DNA of 8,928 nt from Mariprofundus sp. (GTDB lineage: Bacteria > Pseudomonadota > Zetaproteobacteria > Mariprofundales > Mariprofundaceae): NCBI GenBank assembly GCA_015485035.1, contig WFUI01000005.1:1-8928 (forward strand), read 5' to 3'. The notes under the pieces are model-generated. The model ran no database searches and had not been told where the DNA came from. It saw only the letters and a program-made list of their open reading frames with translations. Within the stretch, counting starts at the first letter, position 1, and every line of letters starts with the position of its first letter. The position numbers were made by a program, and so were the translations under genes. Below, piece by piece: positions 1 through 7,420 of the stretch.

Positions 1-87
1 GGCTACAGCTGAAACCGCAGGCACAGTGCTGACAAGCAACAGTGAAACGGCCATGATGGCGGCTGTGAATTTTCGCATAACATGCAT
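1..87 (-). CDS. Partial gene: N-terminal signal peptide of an exported protein
   Basis: Only the first 29 codons are inside the window; the gene runs off the left edge in an open frame. The translation begins MHVMRKF, followed by a hydrophobic stretch (AAIMAVSLLLVSTVPAV) and a small-residue VSA-type site suited to signal peptidase I. That is the layout of a Sec signal peptide, so the product is probably periplasmic, outer-membrane or secreted. A second in-frame ATG at 78 (MRKF) gives a more typical signal peptide start. Neither start has a clear Shine-Dalgarno sequence. The gene is divergent from the thioredoxin-like gene at 172, with 84 bases between them. The mature protein is not visible, so no function can be given. 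Confidence 0.6.
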   Translation of the reverse strand, partial: MHVMRKFTAAIMAVSLLLVSTVPAVSAVA

Positions 88-171
88 AATGGACGCACTA
101 TTAAACAGGCCCATGTTTTATGCAAGATATTTGCACATACAACGACCAAGAGCGGAAATCAGGAGAAACCA

Positions 172-660
172 ATGATGCGATGGATAAACAGATGGATGAT
201 AAGTGCTGTACTCACCCTGTTTGTATGGATGCCGGTCCAGGCCGTTGAATTGCAATGGATCGATCATAACGGTGTGCCTCATAATATGACTGAATATAAG
301 GGTAAAGCGGTACTGGTACACTTTTGGGCTTCATGGTGTGGGCCGTGCCGCCATGAAATGCCGCTATTGACCACCTGGCTGCAACAGCATCCTGAAGTCA
401 CCATTATTCCCGTTTCCCTTGATGACAGCATGGAAGATGCCCAGAACTTTTTAACCAGCAATCACTTTAATTTACCTGCCCAGCTGACAGATTCGTCCCA
501 AGCCATGGCTCTGGGTGCACGTGGCCTGCCCACCACTCTCGTGGTTAACGCAGATGGAGATATTGCCGCTCGTCAAATCGGTGCCCTGCCATGGAATAAA
601 AAGAAATTCTCAGATACCGTTTTGGGTTTTCTGAATCAAAAACAGGATCAACAACCCTGA
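172..660 (+). CDS. TlpA/ResA-like periplasmic thiol-disulfide oxidoreductase
   Basis: The product has 162 residues: a hydrophobic signal segment at about 10-25 ending in VQA, then a thioredoxin fold. The active site WCGPC is at residues 55-59 in the context FWASWCGPCRHEMP, and the cis-proline loop is GLPTT (Pro120). This pattern is typical of the TlpA/ResA/DsbE family, periplasmic reductants that serve cytochrome c maturation or isomerases such as DsbC. The start at 172 is chosen because AGGAGA at 161-166 sits 5 bases upstream and the signal peptide begins there; the frame is open farther up to an ATG at 82, but that stretch is not signal-like. It lies 75 bases upstream of a dsbC-like gene in the same direction, suggesting a shared periplasmic thiol role. 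A small inverted repeat (TGCAA at 121-125, TTGCA at 131-135) lies in the upstream gap. The exact partner is unknown. Confidence 0.85.
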   Translation: MMRWINRWMISAVLTLFVWMPVQAVELQWIDHNGVPHNMTEYKGKAVLVHFWASWCGPCRHEMPLLTTWLQQHPEVTIIPVSLDDSMEDAQNFLTSNHFNLPAQLTDSSQAMALGARGLPTTLVVNADGDIAARQIGALPWNKKKFSDTVLGFLNQKQDQQP

Positions 661-735
661 CTGTAGCATCCTCCCCCTTCACAGTATCATAAGTAGAAAG
701 CATCATACGCATCATCATATCAATCAGGAGTCTCC

Positions 736-1452
736 ATGCGCCCATTTTTGCTAATCATTTCCATGTTAATCCCTGCCATTGCCTTTGCCCATGAGCAGGG
801 AAAAGATGCAAATATCGAATCCATCCGCAGTCATGCGGCAGACGTGCTGCGTAATAACAATATCGATGCTGTAACCCCTTCTCCTATCACAGGACTGTAT
901 GAGGTTCGTAGTGGCAGAAATATTTTCTATTCCGATGCCGATGGCCGCCATTTCATCATGGGGGGGCAACTTATTGATACTGTTGCAAAGAAAAACCTGA
1001 CACAGGCGCGCATGGAAGAACTCAATCGCATTGACTGGAATATCTTACCTCTGGATAAAGCCGTTGTTTCAGGCGATAAAAATGGTAAGCTGAAGCTGGC
1101 CATTTTTACCGATCCCGAGTGCCCGTATTGCCGTAAATTTGAAACCGAACTGGCCAAATTGAAAGGCGTTCAGGTATATAGTTTCCTCTATCCACTCAGT
1201 TTTCACAAACATGCAAAACGCTGGTCCACTGCGATCTGGTGCAGCAAGGATCGTCATAAAATGTTAACTGATATCATGGTCAACAATGCTGATCCGAAAG
1301 CCGGAACCTGCGACACACCGATTGATGAAATCACCGCCCTTGCCAAAAAACTTAATATTCATGGCACCCCCACATTGATTGCCGGCGATGGCCGCCTTGC
1401 CTCGGGCGGAAAAGCTGCCGCCCAATTAAAAGCCTGGTTGCAGGAAAAATAA
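736..1452 (+). CDS. dsbC: DsbC-like thiol:disulfide interchange protein (disulfide isomerase)
   Basis: The product has 238 residues, close to E. coli DsbC. Residues 1-18 are a signal peptide ending in AFAH. A DsbC-type N-terminal dimerisation region follows (about 23-80; [10 protein letters not shown] and [10 protein letters not shown] are typical). The thioredoxin-like catalytic domain carries the active site C129-P-Y-C132 in [11 protein letters not shown] and the cis-proline in HGTPTL (Pro212). Cys169 and Cys192 match the second, structural disulfide of DsbC. The family isomerises wrong disulfides in the periplasm and is kept reduced by DsbD or a similar protein. The start is supported by AGGAG at 726-730, five bases before the ATG. 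The TlpA-like gene upstream could belong to the same pathway. The next gene, rph, starts 37 bases downstream, so transcription may continue into it. Confidence 0.9.
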   Translation: MRPFLLIISMLIPAIAFAHEQGKDANIESIRSHAADVLRNNNIDAVTPSPITGLYEVRSGRNIFYSDADGRHFIMGGQLIDTVAKKNLTQARMEELNRIDWNILPLDKAVVSGDKNGKLKLAIFTDPECPYCRKFETELAKLKGVQVYSFLYPLSFHKHAKRWSTAIWCSKDRHKMLTDIMVNNADPKAGTCDTPIDEITALAKKLNIHGTPTLIAGDGRLASGGKAAAQLKAWLQEK

Positions 1453-1489
1453 CGCCCCGGACTTTTACCACCCAACAAAGGATTCAGAC

Positions 1490-2206
1490 ATGCGTGAAGA
1501 CAGACAGGTGGATGCACTCCGCCCCGTGACTATTGATATAAATTTCAATCGCTATGCCGAAGGTTCAGCGTTGATTTCATTCGGACATACACGCGTATTA
1601 TGCACGGCCAGTATCGAAGAAAGGCAACCGCCATTCCTGCGCGGTACTGACAAAGGCTGGGTAACCGCCGAATATGGCATGCTGCCACGTGCTACCCACA
1701 CGCGCGGCGGTCGTGAAGCAGCACGGGGCAAACAAACCGGACGCACAGTTGAAATCCAGCGGCTGATCGGTCGCTCCCTGCGTGCTGTGGTGGAGCTCGA
1801 TACTTTGGGACCGCGTTCCATCAGTCTGGATTGCGATGTATTGCAGGCAGATGGTGGCACCCGAACCGCAGCTATTACCGGCTCATGGGTGGCATTACGC
1901 ATTGCCATCAATAAACTGCTGGCAGATGGTACACTCGAACATGATCCCGTTATCGGGCAAGTCGCTGCAGTCAGCTGTGGTTTCGTTGATGGAGAGGCCC
2001 TGCTCGACCTGCAATATTCTGAAGATTCAGAAGCCGAAATGGATGCCAACTTTGTCATGACACCGGATGGTGGTGTCGTGGAGGTACAGGCAACTGCTGA
2101 AGATAAACCGCTGCACTGGAATCAGTTCATGCAACTGAAAATGCTGGCTGACAAGGGCATTTCAGCTCTGGCTGCATTACAAAATAAGGCTGTTGTATCC
2201 GCCTGA
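1490..2206 (+). CDS. rph: Ribonuclease PH (tRNA 3'-processing phosphorolytic exonuclease)
   Basis: The product has 238 residues, the usual family length. RNase PH trims nucleotides from the 3' end of tRNA precursors with phosphate as the attacking group, releasing nucleoside diphosphates, and works as a hexamer in the cytoplasm. Family hallmarks are clear: the N-terminal [15 protein letters not shown], the arginine-rich loop [16 protein letters not shown] at about 65-80, the phosphate-binding [10 protein letters not shown] at 122-131, and the late acidic cluster (Asp179, Asp185) in the metal-site region. AAAGGA at 1477-1482 is placed well before the ATG. The rph-rdgB order is common in bacteria. 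The gene appears intact, unlike the frameshifted rph of E. coli K-12. Confidence 0.97.
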   Translation: MREDRQVDALRPVTIDINFNRYAEGSALISFGHTRVLCTASIEERQPPFLRGTDKGWVTAEYGMLPRATHTRGGREAARGKQTGRTVEIQRLIGRSLRAVVELDTLGPRSISLDCDVLQADGGTRTAAITGSWVALRIAINKLLADGTLEHDPVIGQVAAVSCGFVDGEALLDLQYSEDSEAEMDANFVMTPDGGVVEVQATAEDKPLHWNQFMQLKMLADKGISALAALQNKAVVSA

Positions 2207-2219
2207 TTGCTGTAAACCC

Positions 2220-2804
2220 ATGAAACTGGTCGTTGCCAGCAACAATCCGAAAAAACGAACGGAGATCGCTACCATCCTCGGCACTCTTGGTATCGAAATC
2301 GTCGCATCGGAAGATACAGTTTTTGTCGATGTGATTGAAGATGCCGGCAGTTTTTCCGGCAATGCACGCAAGAAGGCCGAAGCCTTTGCTACAGCCAACG
2401 GATTACCTGCACTGGCTGATGATTCAGGCCTCTGCGTTGAAGCACTGGATGGTGACCCCGGTGTTTATTCCGCCCGTTTTGCCGGCCCTGATGCCAGTGA
2501 TGCCGACAACAACCGAAAACTGCTGGCTGAGCTGGCAGGACAAGATAACCGGTCAGCCTGTTTCGTCTGTGCCCTGCATCTGGCTTTTCCGGATAATCGA
2601 CAACCATTCACAGCGGAGGGTAAGGTGGAAGGACAAATTCTGGAACAGCAAACCGGAACTGGCGGGTTTGGTTATGATCCGCTTTTTTTCTGTCCGGAAC
2701 TGGGCAAAGCTTTCGCCAGAGCCAGTTCCAAAGAAAAGGCTTCGGTTTCCCATCGTGGTCGTGCCCTGCGATCCCTGGCTGAACAGATCAAACAACATGT
2801 TTAA
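2220..2804 (+). CDS. rdgB: RdgB/HAM1-type dITP/XTP pyrophosphatase
   Basis: The product has 194 residues. It hydrolyses non-canonical purine nucleoside triphosphates (dITP, ITP, XTP) to monophosphate and pyrophosphate, which stops deaminated bases entering DNA and RNA. Family motifs appear in order: SNNPKK at 7-12, FSGNARKKAEA near 45-55, ADDSG at 66-70 with the catalytic-type aspartate, GVYSARFAG at 81-89, GFGYDPLF near 149-156 and SHRGRAL at 177-183. The ATG at 2220 gives the canonical N-terminus MKLVVASNNP, 13 bases after the rph stop. It has no Shine-Dalgarno sequence, which suggests coupling to rph translation. An in-frame TTG at 2193 overlapping rph is possible but would add nine non-conserved residues. 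The stop overlaps the next gene's start by 8 bases. Confidence 0.95.
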   Translation: MKLVVASNNPKKRTEIATILGTLGIEIVASEDTVFVDVIEDAGSFSGNARKKAEAFATANGLPALADDSGLCVEALDGDPGVYSARFAGPDASDADNNRKLLAELAGQDNRSACFVCALHLAFPDNRQPFTAEGKVEGQILEQQTGTGGFGYDPLFFCPELGKAFARASSKEKASVSHRGRALRSLAEQIKQHV

Positions 2805-3411
2805 GGCAGATTGCAAAACCTGCTCCCGGCTCGCTACGTTTCTCGACAACATCAAGGCCGAGCGACCCGACTATTTTGCCGCCCCCGTACCCGCATTCGG
2901 GGATGAAAAACCAAAGCTTCTGATTGTCGGTCTTGCGCCCGGCATGCACGGTGCCAATCGGACCGGTCGCCCGTTCACCGGTGATTTTGCCGGCATCCTG
3001 CTCTATCAAACCCTGTTCGATCTCGGGCTTTCCTCTGCACCTGTATCCGAACATGCCAGTGATAGCCTGGCACTGTATGGTGTACGTATCACCAATGCGG
3101 TGAAATGCCTGCCACCTCAGAACAAGCCTGAAACATCAGAAATAAGAAACTGTAACCCATACCTCAAGTCCGAGATCGATATACTTCCTGTTTCATGCAA
3201 TCTGATGGCGCTGGGAAAAATTGCCCACGATGCGATTCTACGCGCCTACGGGCTGAAGTTATCCGCCCTGAAATTCGGGCATGCCGCAGAACACATGCTT
3301 CCCGATGGCCGTAAACTGTTCGATTCCTATCACTGCTCCCGCTACAACACACAAACCCGGCGATTAACTGAAAAAATGTTTCGGGATGTACTGCGCCGGG
3401 CCAGCGGATAA
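2797..3411 (+). CDS. Family 5-type (UdgB-like) uracil-DNA glycosylase with Fe-S cluster
   Basis: The product has 204 residues. Motif A reads GLAPGMHGANRTGRPFTGD at 45-63: the position that is a catalytic Asp or Glu in other uracil-DNA glycosylases is non-polar here, as in family 5 (UdgB). Four cysteines, C6, C9, C104 and C119, fit the [4Fe-4S] ligand spacing of family 4/5 enzymes. Motif B near the C-terminus reads YHCSRYNTQTRRLT at 178-191, resembling the family 5 HPS..NT.TGRLT block but with Cys for Pro and Arg for Gly. Family 5 enzymes excise uracil and, in studied members, other deaminated bases such as hypoxanthine. The ATG at 2797 overlaps the rdgB stop by 8 bases; the N-terminal CKTC pair supports it. 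A same-frame extension upstream runs inside rdgB and is not conserved-looking. It converges on the lytic transglycosylase gene with 3 bases between stops. Confidence 0.85.
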   Translation: MFKADCKTCSRLATFLDNIKAERPDYFAAPVPAFGDEKPKLLIVGLAPGMHGANRTGRPFTGDFAGILLYQTLFDLGLSSAPVSEHASDSLALYGVRITNAVKCLPPQNKPETSEIRNCNPYLKSEIDILPVSCNLMALGKIAHDAILRAYGLKLSALKFGHAAEHMLPDGRKLFDSYHCSRYNTQTRRLTEKMFRDVLRRASG

Positions 3412-3414
3412 AGG

Positions 3415-4041
3415 TTAAATGCCGGTTTCCGTAGCTTTGAACTTCTTCATTTTGGCAAACACTTTATTGGGATATTTTTTACGGCCCAGCGATCCGTTGT
3501 AAGCAGCCAGTGCGCGTTCTATAGATTTATAACGGTCAACATAGTGGCGAAGAATAGCGCAGCCATAGCGTACATTCGTTTCAATACTGAGCAGATTATC
3601 ATCCGGCTTGCCCAGTTCCTTTTTCCAGAACGGCATGACTTGCATCAAACCAATAGCGCCAACATTGCTGACAGCAAAATGATCAAATTGCGACTCCACC
3701 GCGATAACAGCCAGAATCAGTTCGGGAGATAATTTTGATTTCTTGCTGTAAATATAAACCCAGCGGGCAATTGTCTCCGCCTCATTGAGATCTGCCACCC
3801 ACGGGCGAATTGTTGAGACAATATCCTTAACCCATACCATTTGCTCGAAGTCGGCCTGTTCAGGTTCTGGTTCAGGCTCCAGCATCTGGCGCAGCTCTTC
3901 CTTCTCTTCCGGCATAATATCGAGCAGCCCGACATTCTTCTCCACAATCTGTTTGACAGCCGTTTGAGCCAGATGCTGCTTATCTTCCGTATTCCTGCTC
4001 AACCAGACAGGGATGGTCAGCAGAAAACCTGCAATCATCAC
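3415..4041 (-). CDS. Membrane-anchored lytic transglycosylase (SLT family 1 domain)
   Basis: From the ATG at 4041 the product has 208 residues. The N-terminus is the end of a hydrophobic segment (to about Leu14), followed by an acidic linker rich in Glu-Pro around 55-62, then a transglycosylase SLT domain from about 100. Its hallmarks are the catalytic Glu116 in AVESQFD, GAIGLMQVMP at 128-137, NVRYGCAILRHY at 156-167 and AAYNGS at 179-184. Such enzymes cleave peptidoglycan glycan strands in the periplasm to give 1,6-anhydromuramic ends. The coordinates use a conservative ATG; a GTG sits directly before it, and the hydrophobic helix and open frame continue upstream to a CTG at 4104 that overlaps the proS stop, so the real protein is probably longer (up to 229 residues). 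It is cotranscribed downstream of proS. Confidence 0.85.
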   Translation of the reverse strand: MMIAGFLLTIPVWLSRNTEDKQHLAQTAVKQIVEKNVGLLDIMPEEKEELRQMLEPEPEPEQADFEQMVWVKDIVSTIRPWVADLNEAETIARWVYIYSKKSKLSPELILAVIAVESQFDHFAVSNVGAIGLMQVMPFWKKELGKPDDNLLSIETNVRYGCAILRHYVDRYKSIERALAAYNGSLGRKKYPNKVFAKMKKFKATETGI

Positions 4042-4100
4042 CCCGGCCAGAATGGACTTGGGTGAAATACCTCCCAGGCGCTGCCGTAACTCGTCGGCGT

Positions 4101-5816
4101 TCAGTTTTCCATCTCCACGGGCTGTAGTTCAGACATCACAACAGATACGATATCTGCGACCGGAACAGGGCGTCTTTCATTCTTGCGCCACCCCGCTTCC
4201 ACCTGGCCGTCATTCAAACCGCGATCACCGACAACGATCTGAAATGGCAGCCCAATCAATTCAAAATCCTTGAATTTAACACCGGGGCGCTCCTTGCGAT
4301 CATCCCACAACACATCTATGCCGGCCTCTTTCAACCGACTGTAAATCGACTCCGATGCTTCCAGCACGGCATTCGATTTACCCATACTGATCAGCCCCAC
4401 AGAAAATGGCGCCAGTGTCAGCGGCCAACTGATACCAGCATCATCGTTGCATTGTTCCACAATGGCCGCCATCAGACGCGATATGCCAATACCATAGCAG
4501 CCCATGGTGGCCACACTGCGTTTGCCCTGCTGATCCTGAAACAGCACTTCCATCGGTTTGGTGTAGCGTGTACCGAGTGCGAATACCTGGCCCACTTCAA
4601 TACCACGCGAAAGCGCGATGTCTCCGCCACAATGCACGCACGTATCGCCGGTTCTGGTTTGACGCAAATCGAAAAATTCGGCTGATGTAATATCTCGCGC
4701 GATATCCAGCCCGGTCACATGTGCATCCTGGTGATTGGCTCCTGCAGCCAGACCTGTTGCACCCTCCAGACTATGATCCAGCAAAATACGGGATGATAAA
4801 TTCTGCGGACCAACAAAACCTGTAACACCACCAATAGAAGCAATTTCTGCATCTGTTGCCATTTCAACACTGTCGGCACCGACAACATGAGCCAGCTTGA
4901 TCTCCTGCACCTGATCATCACCCCGAACACAAACAGCAACAATACTACCATCGTTTGCCCCGCCGATAATGCGATATACCATGGTTTTGAGCAGCAAGGC
5001 GATATCCACCGATAGAAAATCGGCCACATCTTCTGCACTCGTCACAGCCGGCGTATCAACCATGTTTAATTCTGTTTGATCAGCCACTGCGGCTTGACGA
5101 TTCGATACAGCCTTTTCCACATTGGCTGCATATTCACAAGCTCCACAGTGCGCAATCAGATCCTCGCCCGAATCAGCCAGCACATGGAATTCATGCGAAT
5201 CGCTTCCACCGATGGAACCGGTATCAGCCTCAACAGGGCGAAACTTCAATCCGAATCGCGTAAAAATCCGGCAATAGGCATCAAACATATTCTTATATTC
5301 CGCAGCCAGACAATCTTCATCAGCATGGAAGGAATATGCATCTTTCATGATAAACTCGCGTCCGCGCATCAGCCCGAACCGGGGACGAATTTCATCTCGG
5401 AATTTGTTCTGAATCTGGTACAGATTCATTGGAAGCTGTTTGTAGGAACGCAATTCACGGCTTACCAGATCGCAGATCACCTCTTCATGGGTGGGCCCGA
5501 GACAGGATTCGTGCCCGTGCCGATCCTTAAAACGCAACAGCTCCGGCCCGTATTTTTCCATGCGCCCGGACTTCTCCCATAACTCGCCCGGCTGTACCAT
5601 CGGCATCTGCAATTCCTGCGCCCCTGCCATGTTCATCTCATCACGCACCACGGATTCGATTTTCCTCAACACGCGTAGCCCCAGCGGCAGATAATCATAT
5701 ACGCCGGATGTCACACGTCGGATATAACCGGCTCGCAACAACAGTTTATGAGAAACCACTTCGGCATCAGCCGGATCATCTCGAAGAGTTGGAATAAATA
5801 ACTTGGAATAACGCAT
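4101..5816 (-). CDS. proS: Prolyl-tRNA synthetase, bacterial type with editing domain
   Basis: The product has 571 residues against 572 in E. coli. It charges tRNA(Pro) with proline in the cytoplasm. Class II motifs are clear: RKIESVVRDEMNMAGAQE near 51-68, LGPTHEE at 106-112, the RDEIRPRFGLMRGREF block at 140-155 with MKDAYSFH after it, and motif 3 MGCYGIGISRL at 438-448. The inserted editing (INS) domain spans about 225-390 and keeps the lysine of LLLKT (Lys277) and the AAGANHQDAH loop at 357-366. Two CxxC pairs (C224/C227, C393/C396) flank it and may form a structural metal site. The C-terminal anticodon-binding domain contains DDRKERPGVKFKD. The ATG at 5816 gives the conserved MRYSKLF start; a longer start at 5828 adds four residues. 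Neither has a clear Shine-Dalgarno sequence. Confidence 0.97.
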   Translation of the reverse strand: MRYSKLFIPTLRDDPADAEVVSHKLLLRAGYIRRVTSGVYDYLPLGLRVLRKIESVVRDEMNMAGAQELQMPMVQPGELWEKSGRMEKYGPELLRFKDRHGHESCLGPTHEEVICDLVSRELRSYKQLPMNLYQIQNKFRDEIRPRFGLMRGREFIMKDAYSFHADEDCLAAEYKNMFDAYCRIFTRFGLKFRPVEADTGSIGGSDSHEFHVLADSGEDLIAHCGACEYAANVEKAVSNRQAAVADQTELNMVDTPAVTSAEDVADFLSVDIALLLKTMVYRIIGGANDGSIVAVCVRGDDQVQEIKLAHVVGADSVEMATDAEIASIGGVTGFVGPQNLSSRILLDHSLEGATGLAAGANHQDAHVTGLDIARDITSAEFFDLRQTRTGDTCVHCGGDIALSRGIEVGQVFALGTRYTKPMEVLFQDQQGKRSVATMGCYGIGISRLMAAIVEQCNDDAGISWPLTLAPFSVGLISMGKSNAVLEASESIYSRLKEAGIDVLWDDRKERPGVKFKDFELIGLPFQIVVGDRGLNDGQVEAGWRKNERRPVPVADIVSVVMSELQPVEMEN

Positions 5817-5944
5817 GCAGGCAAGCATAACGGGCGTTCATACATTCAGGTAGCCCCAGGCATAAAAAACCCATCATCACAAATACCATTTCCATCCGCT
5901 ACGTGTAAAAAATACAGACGAAATCAGGAAAAACAGCAGAATTT

Positions 5945-6202
5945 ATGGCGAACATACGAAACATTCCATACCATTCCCGCATGCATATCAGCACAGAACA
6001 AAACATCATCAACGTTTGTCAGGGACCTGAATGCAGGGAATGGGGTGGTCCGGAATTACTTTATCAACTGAAACAACGCGGATTTCTCACTTCCACAGAA
6101 CACTGCCAGGGATTGTGCCACTTTGCCCCCATTGCGCATTTAAACCAGCGTTGTATTGCCGAAGCAACAATGCAAAAAATAGTCGCCGGACTTAACCCTT
6201 AA
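5945..6202 (+). CDS. Small thioredoxin-fold [2Fe-2S] ferredoxin-like protein
   Basis: The product has 85 residues with four cysteines in the pattern C25-x4-C30 and C54-x3-C58, followed by a Pro and a hydrophobic strand (HFAPIAHLN). This is the ligand pattern of thioredoxin-like [2Fe-2S] ferredoxins, the family that includes the NuoE/HoxE cluster domain. It is therefore a probable soluble electron carrier; no redox partner is encoded nearby. The start is uncertain: AGGA at 5926-5929 is 15 bases from the ATG at 5945, too far for an ordinary ribosome site, and a second ATG at 5981 would give MHISTEQN and a more family-like N-terminus. The gene is alone on its strand, divergent from proS, and ends inside the stop codon of the FTR1 permease gene. 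No Fur box is visible upstream. Confidence 0.75.
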   Translation: MANIRNIPYHSRMHISTEQNIINVCQGPECREWGGPELLYQLKQRGFLTSTEHCQGLCHFAPIAHLNQRCIAEATMQKIVAGLNP

Positions 6203-6207
6203 GCCGG
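6186..6207. terminator. Hairpin spanning two convergent stop codons
   Basis: CCGG (6186-6189) and CTTAA (6191-6195) pair with TTAAG (6199-6203) and CCGG (6204-6207), giving a 9-bp stem with one bulged A and a CCC loop. Both convergent genes stop within it, sharing TTAA at 6199-6202. There is no T tract on either strand, so it may protect 3' ends or act as a weak bidirectional terminator rather than a classic intrinsic one. Confidence 0.4.
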
Positions 6208-7029
6208 AGCTGCTTCCCGCTGGCCTGCACTTGAGCGCAAGCGATAATACAATATCACCATCATGGCCAATGAAACTGAAAATACAATAACCTGCAATGC
6301 GCTGGGCTGGTCATCGTAGCCCACCAGTACATGCAGTAACTCACCGAACAGGCTGCTGGATGACAACAGGGCTGAGCTGTTCCACAGCGGATCAACCAAG
6401 GGCGGCAACCACCCGATCATCACCAGATTCGATGCCGCCTGTGAAGCCATACCGGCAGCCAGAAGCATCAACAACCAGCCGATCACGCTGAATAACCGTT
6501 TCAACGGAATACGTACCAGTCCCAAATAAAGCAGAGAACCCATGGCCAGTGCAATGCCCGCCCCCATCAAACCGCCGAAAAACATACTCCAGCCATCATC
6601 GCTGATCCCTTGCGCTGCACCGAACAGAAAGAATGCTGCTTCCGAGCCTTCACGCATGACGGCGGACAGTGCAACAATAGCCAATGCCGTATAGGGCAGA
6701 TCACCTTCTTTAACCGAGCCTCCGATCTGTTTCATATGCTGAGCTATCATGCGTCCGTGTTTGCTCATCCACAATACCGTCCAGGCAATCAGTGTCGAAG
6801 CAAGCAACAGCACCACTGCATTAAAGATGAATTCACCGTCCCCATCAAAGGATGCCTCCATCCGTTCCATGAACACAGCCAGAAACACTGCCCCCAGCAG
6901 TCCGCCGAACACACCGAGTCCGATCCAGAACCTGGAACCGGTCAACCCGCGTGTCGCCGCCAGCAATACCCCGACCACCAGTACCATTTCGAGCATTTCC
7001 CTGAATACAATCACCATGGATGAAATCAT
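6199..7029 (-). CDS. FTR1-family iron permease
   Basis: The product has 276 residues and is strongly hydrophobic, with about seven predicted membrane segments. It carries two REXXE iron-binding motifs, REMLE at 10-14 and REGSE at 126-130, each in a hydrophobic segment; these define the FTR1/OFeT family of high-affinity iron permeases. An acidic patch (EASFDGDGE, about 58-66) lies between early segments. In fungi FTR1 works with a multicopper oxidase; bacterial relatives often use periplasmic partners (EfeO/EfeB or FtrA/P105), but none is seen here. The ATG at 7029 overlaps the fur stop codon as ATGA, so translation is probably coupled to fur and expression follows the fur promoter and Fur box. 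A longer start at 7059 lies wholly inside fur and would delay the first REXXE motif unnaturally. Confidence 0.9.
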   Translation of the reverse strand: MISSMVIVFREMLEMVLVVGVLLAATRGLTGSRFWIGLGVFGGLLGAVFLAVFMERMEASFDGDGEFIFNAVVLLLASTLIAWTVLWMSKHGRMIAQHMKQIGGSVKEGDLPYTALAIVALSAVMREGSEAAFFLFGAAQGISDDGWSMFFGGLMGAGIALAMGSLLYLGLVRIPLKRLFSVIGWLLMLLAAGMASQAASNLVMIGWLPPLVDPLWNSSALLSSSSLFGELLHVLVGYDDQPSALQVIVFSVSLAMMVILYYRLRSSAGQREAAPA

Positions 7030-7415
7030 GTGTCCAGCTCCTGCCTGCATTTTCTGCAAAAGCCGAACATCACCAATTGATGTCCGGTCAGCTTAAAACC
7101 TTTTTTTTCTGCAGCAGCCTCCTGCAATGCTTCAATCGTATCATGTGAAAATTCTTCGATATGACCGCATCCGGTACAAACCATATGATCATGATGCGCC
7201 TTATCGGCCCGCTCATAGCGTTTTTTATCGGCCAGCTGAATCGAATCAATCAGCCCCTGAGACTCCAGAGCGGACAAACCGCGATACACTGTGGCAATAC
7301 CAATCGATGCCCCTGTATCCACAAGTGCACGGGCCACTTCATCAGCATCCCAGTGTCGATTGGAGGCATTGATCAAATCCAGTATGGCTTGACGCTGTGC
7401 GGTCAGTTTCTGCAT
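7026..7415 (-). CDS. fur: Fur-family ferric uptake regulator
   Basis: The product has 129 residues: an N-terminal winged helix (IGIATVYRGLSALESQGLI, about 38-56, holds the recognition helix) and a C-terminal metal-binding dimer domain. Metal ligands are visible: HHDH at 74-77, C80 and C83 in VCTGC, and C120 and C123 in FCRKC, forming the structural zinc site. With Fe(II) bound, Fur represses iron-uptake genes. The ATG at 7415 is chosen because it gives the family-like MQKLTAQRQAIL start and because the upstream frame crosses the promoter and Fur box. The protein is about 19 residues shorter than E. coli Fur, partly at the N-terminus. It is followed by the FTR1 permease with a 4-base overlap. 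Zur or PerR specificity is not excluded, but the classic Fur-box palindrome favours Fur. Confidence 0.92.
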   Translation of the reverse strand: MQKLTAQRQAILDLINASNRHWDADEVARALVDTGASIGIATVYRGLSALESQGLIDSIQLADKKRYERADKAHHDHMVCTGCGHIEEFSHDTIEALQEAAAEKKGFKLTGHQLVMFGFCRKCRQELDT

Positions 7416-7420
7416 AAATG

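Noticed and set aside
1552..2058. 168-codon open frame antisense to rph
   Set aside because: It lies wholly across the well-conserved rph gene, its translation has low-complexity Ser/Arg/Pro composition, and no ribosome site was seen. It is a shadow of rph.
2335..2796. Upstream extension of the glycosylase frame across rdgB
   Set aside because: The translation in this stretch resembles no domain, rdgB is conserved in the other frame, and the glycosylase family begins near the CKTC pair after 2797.
4715..5582. Long frames on both strands overlapping proS
   Set aside because: proS is full length with all class II motifs; the others are out-of-frame or antisense shadows.
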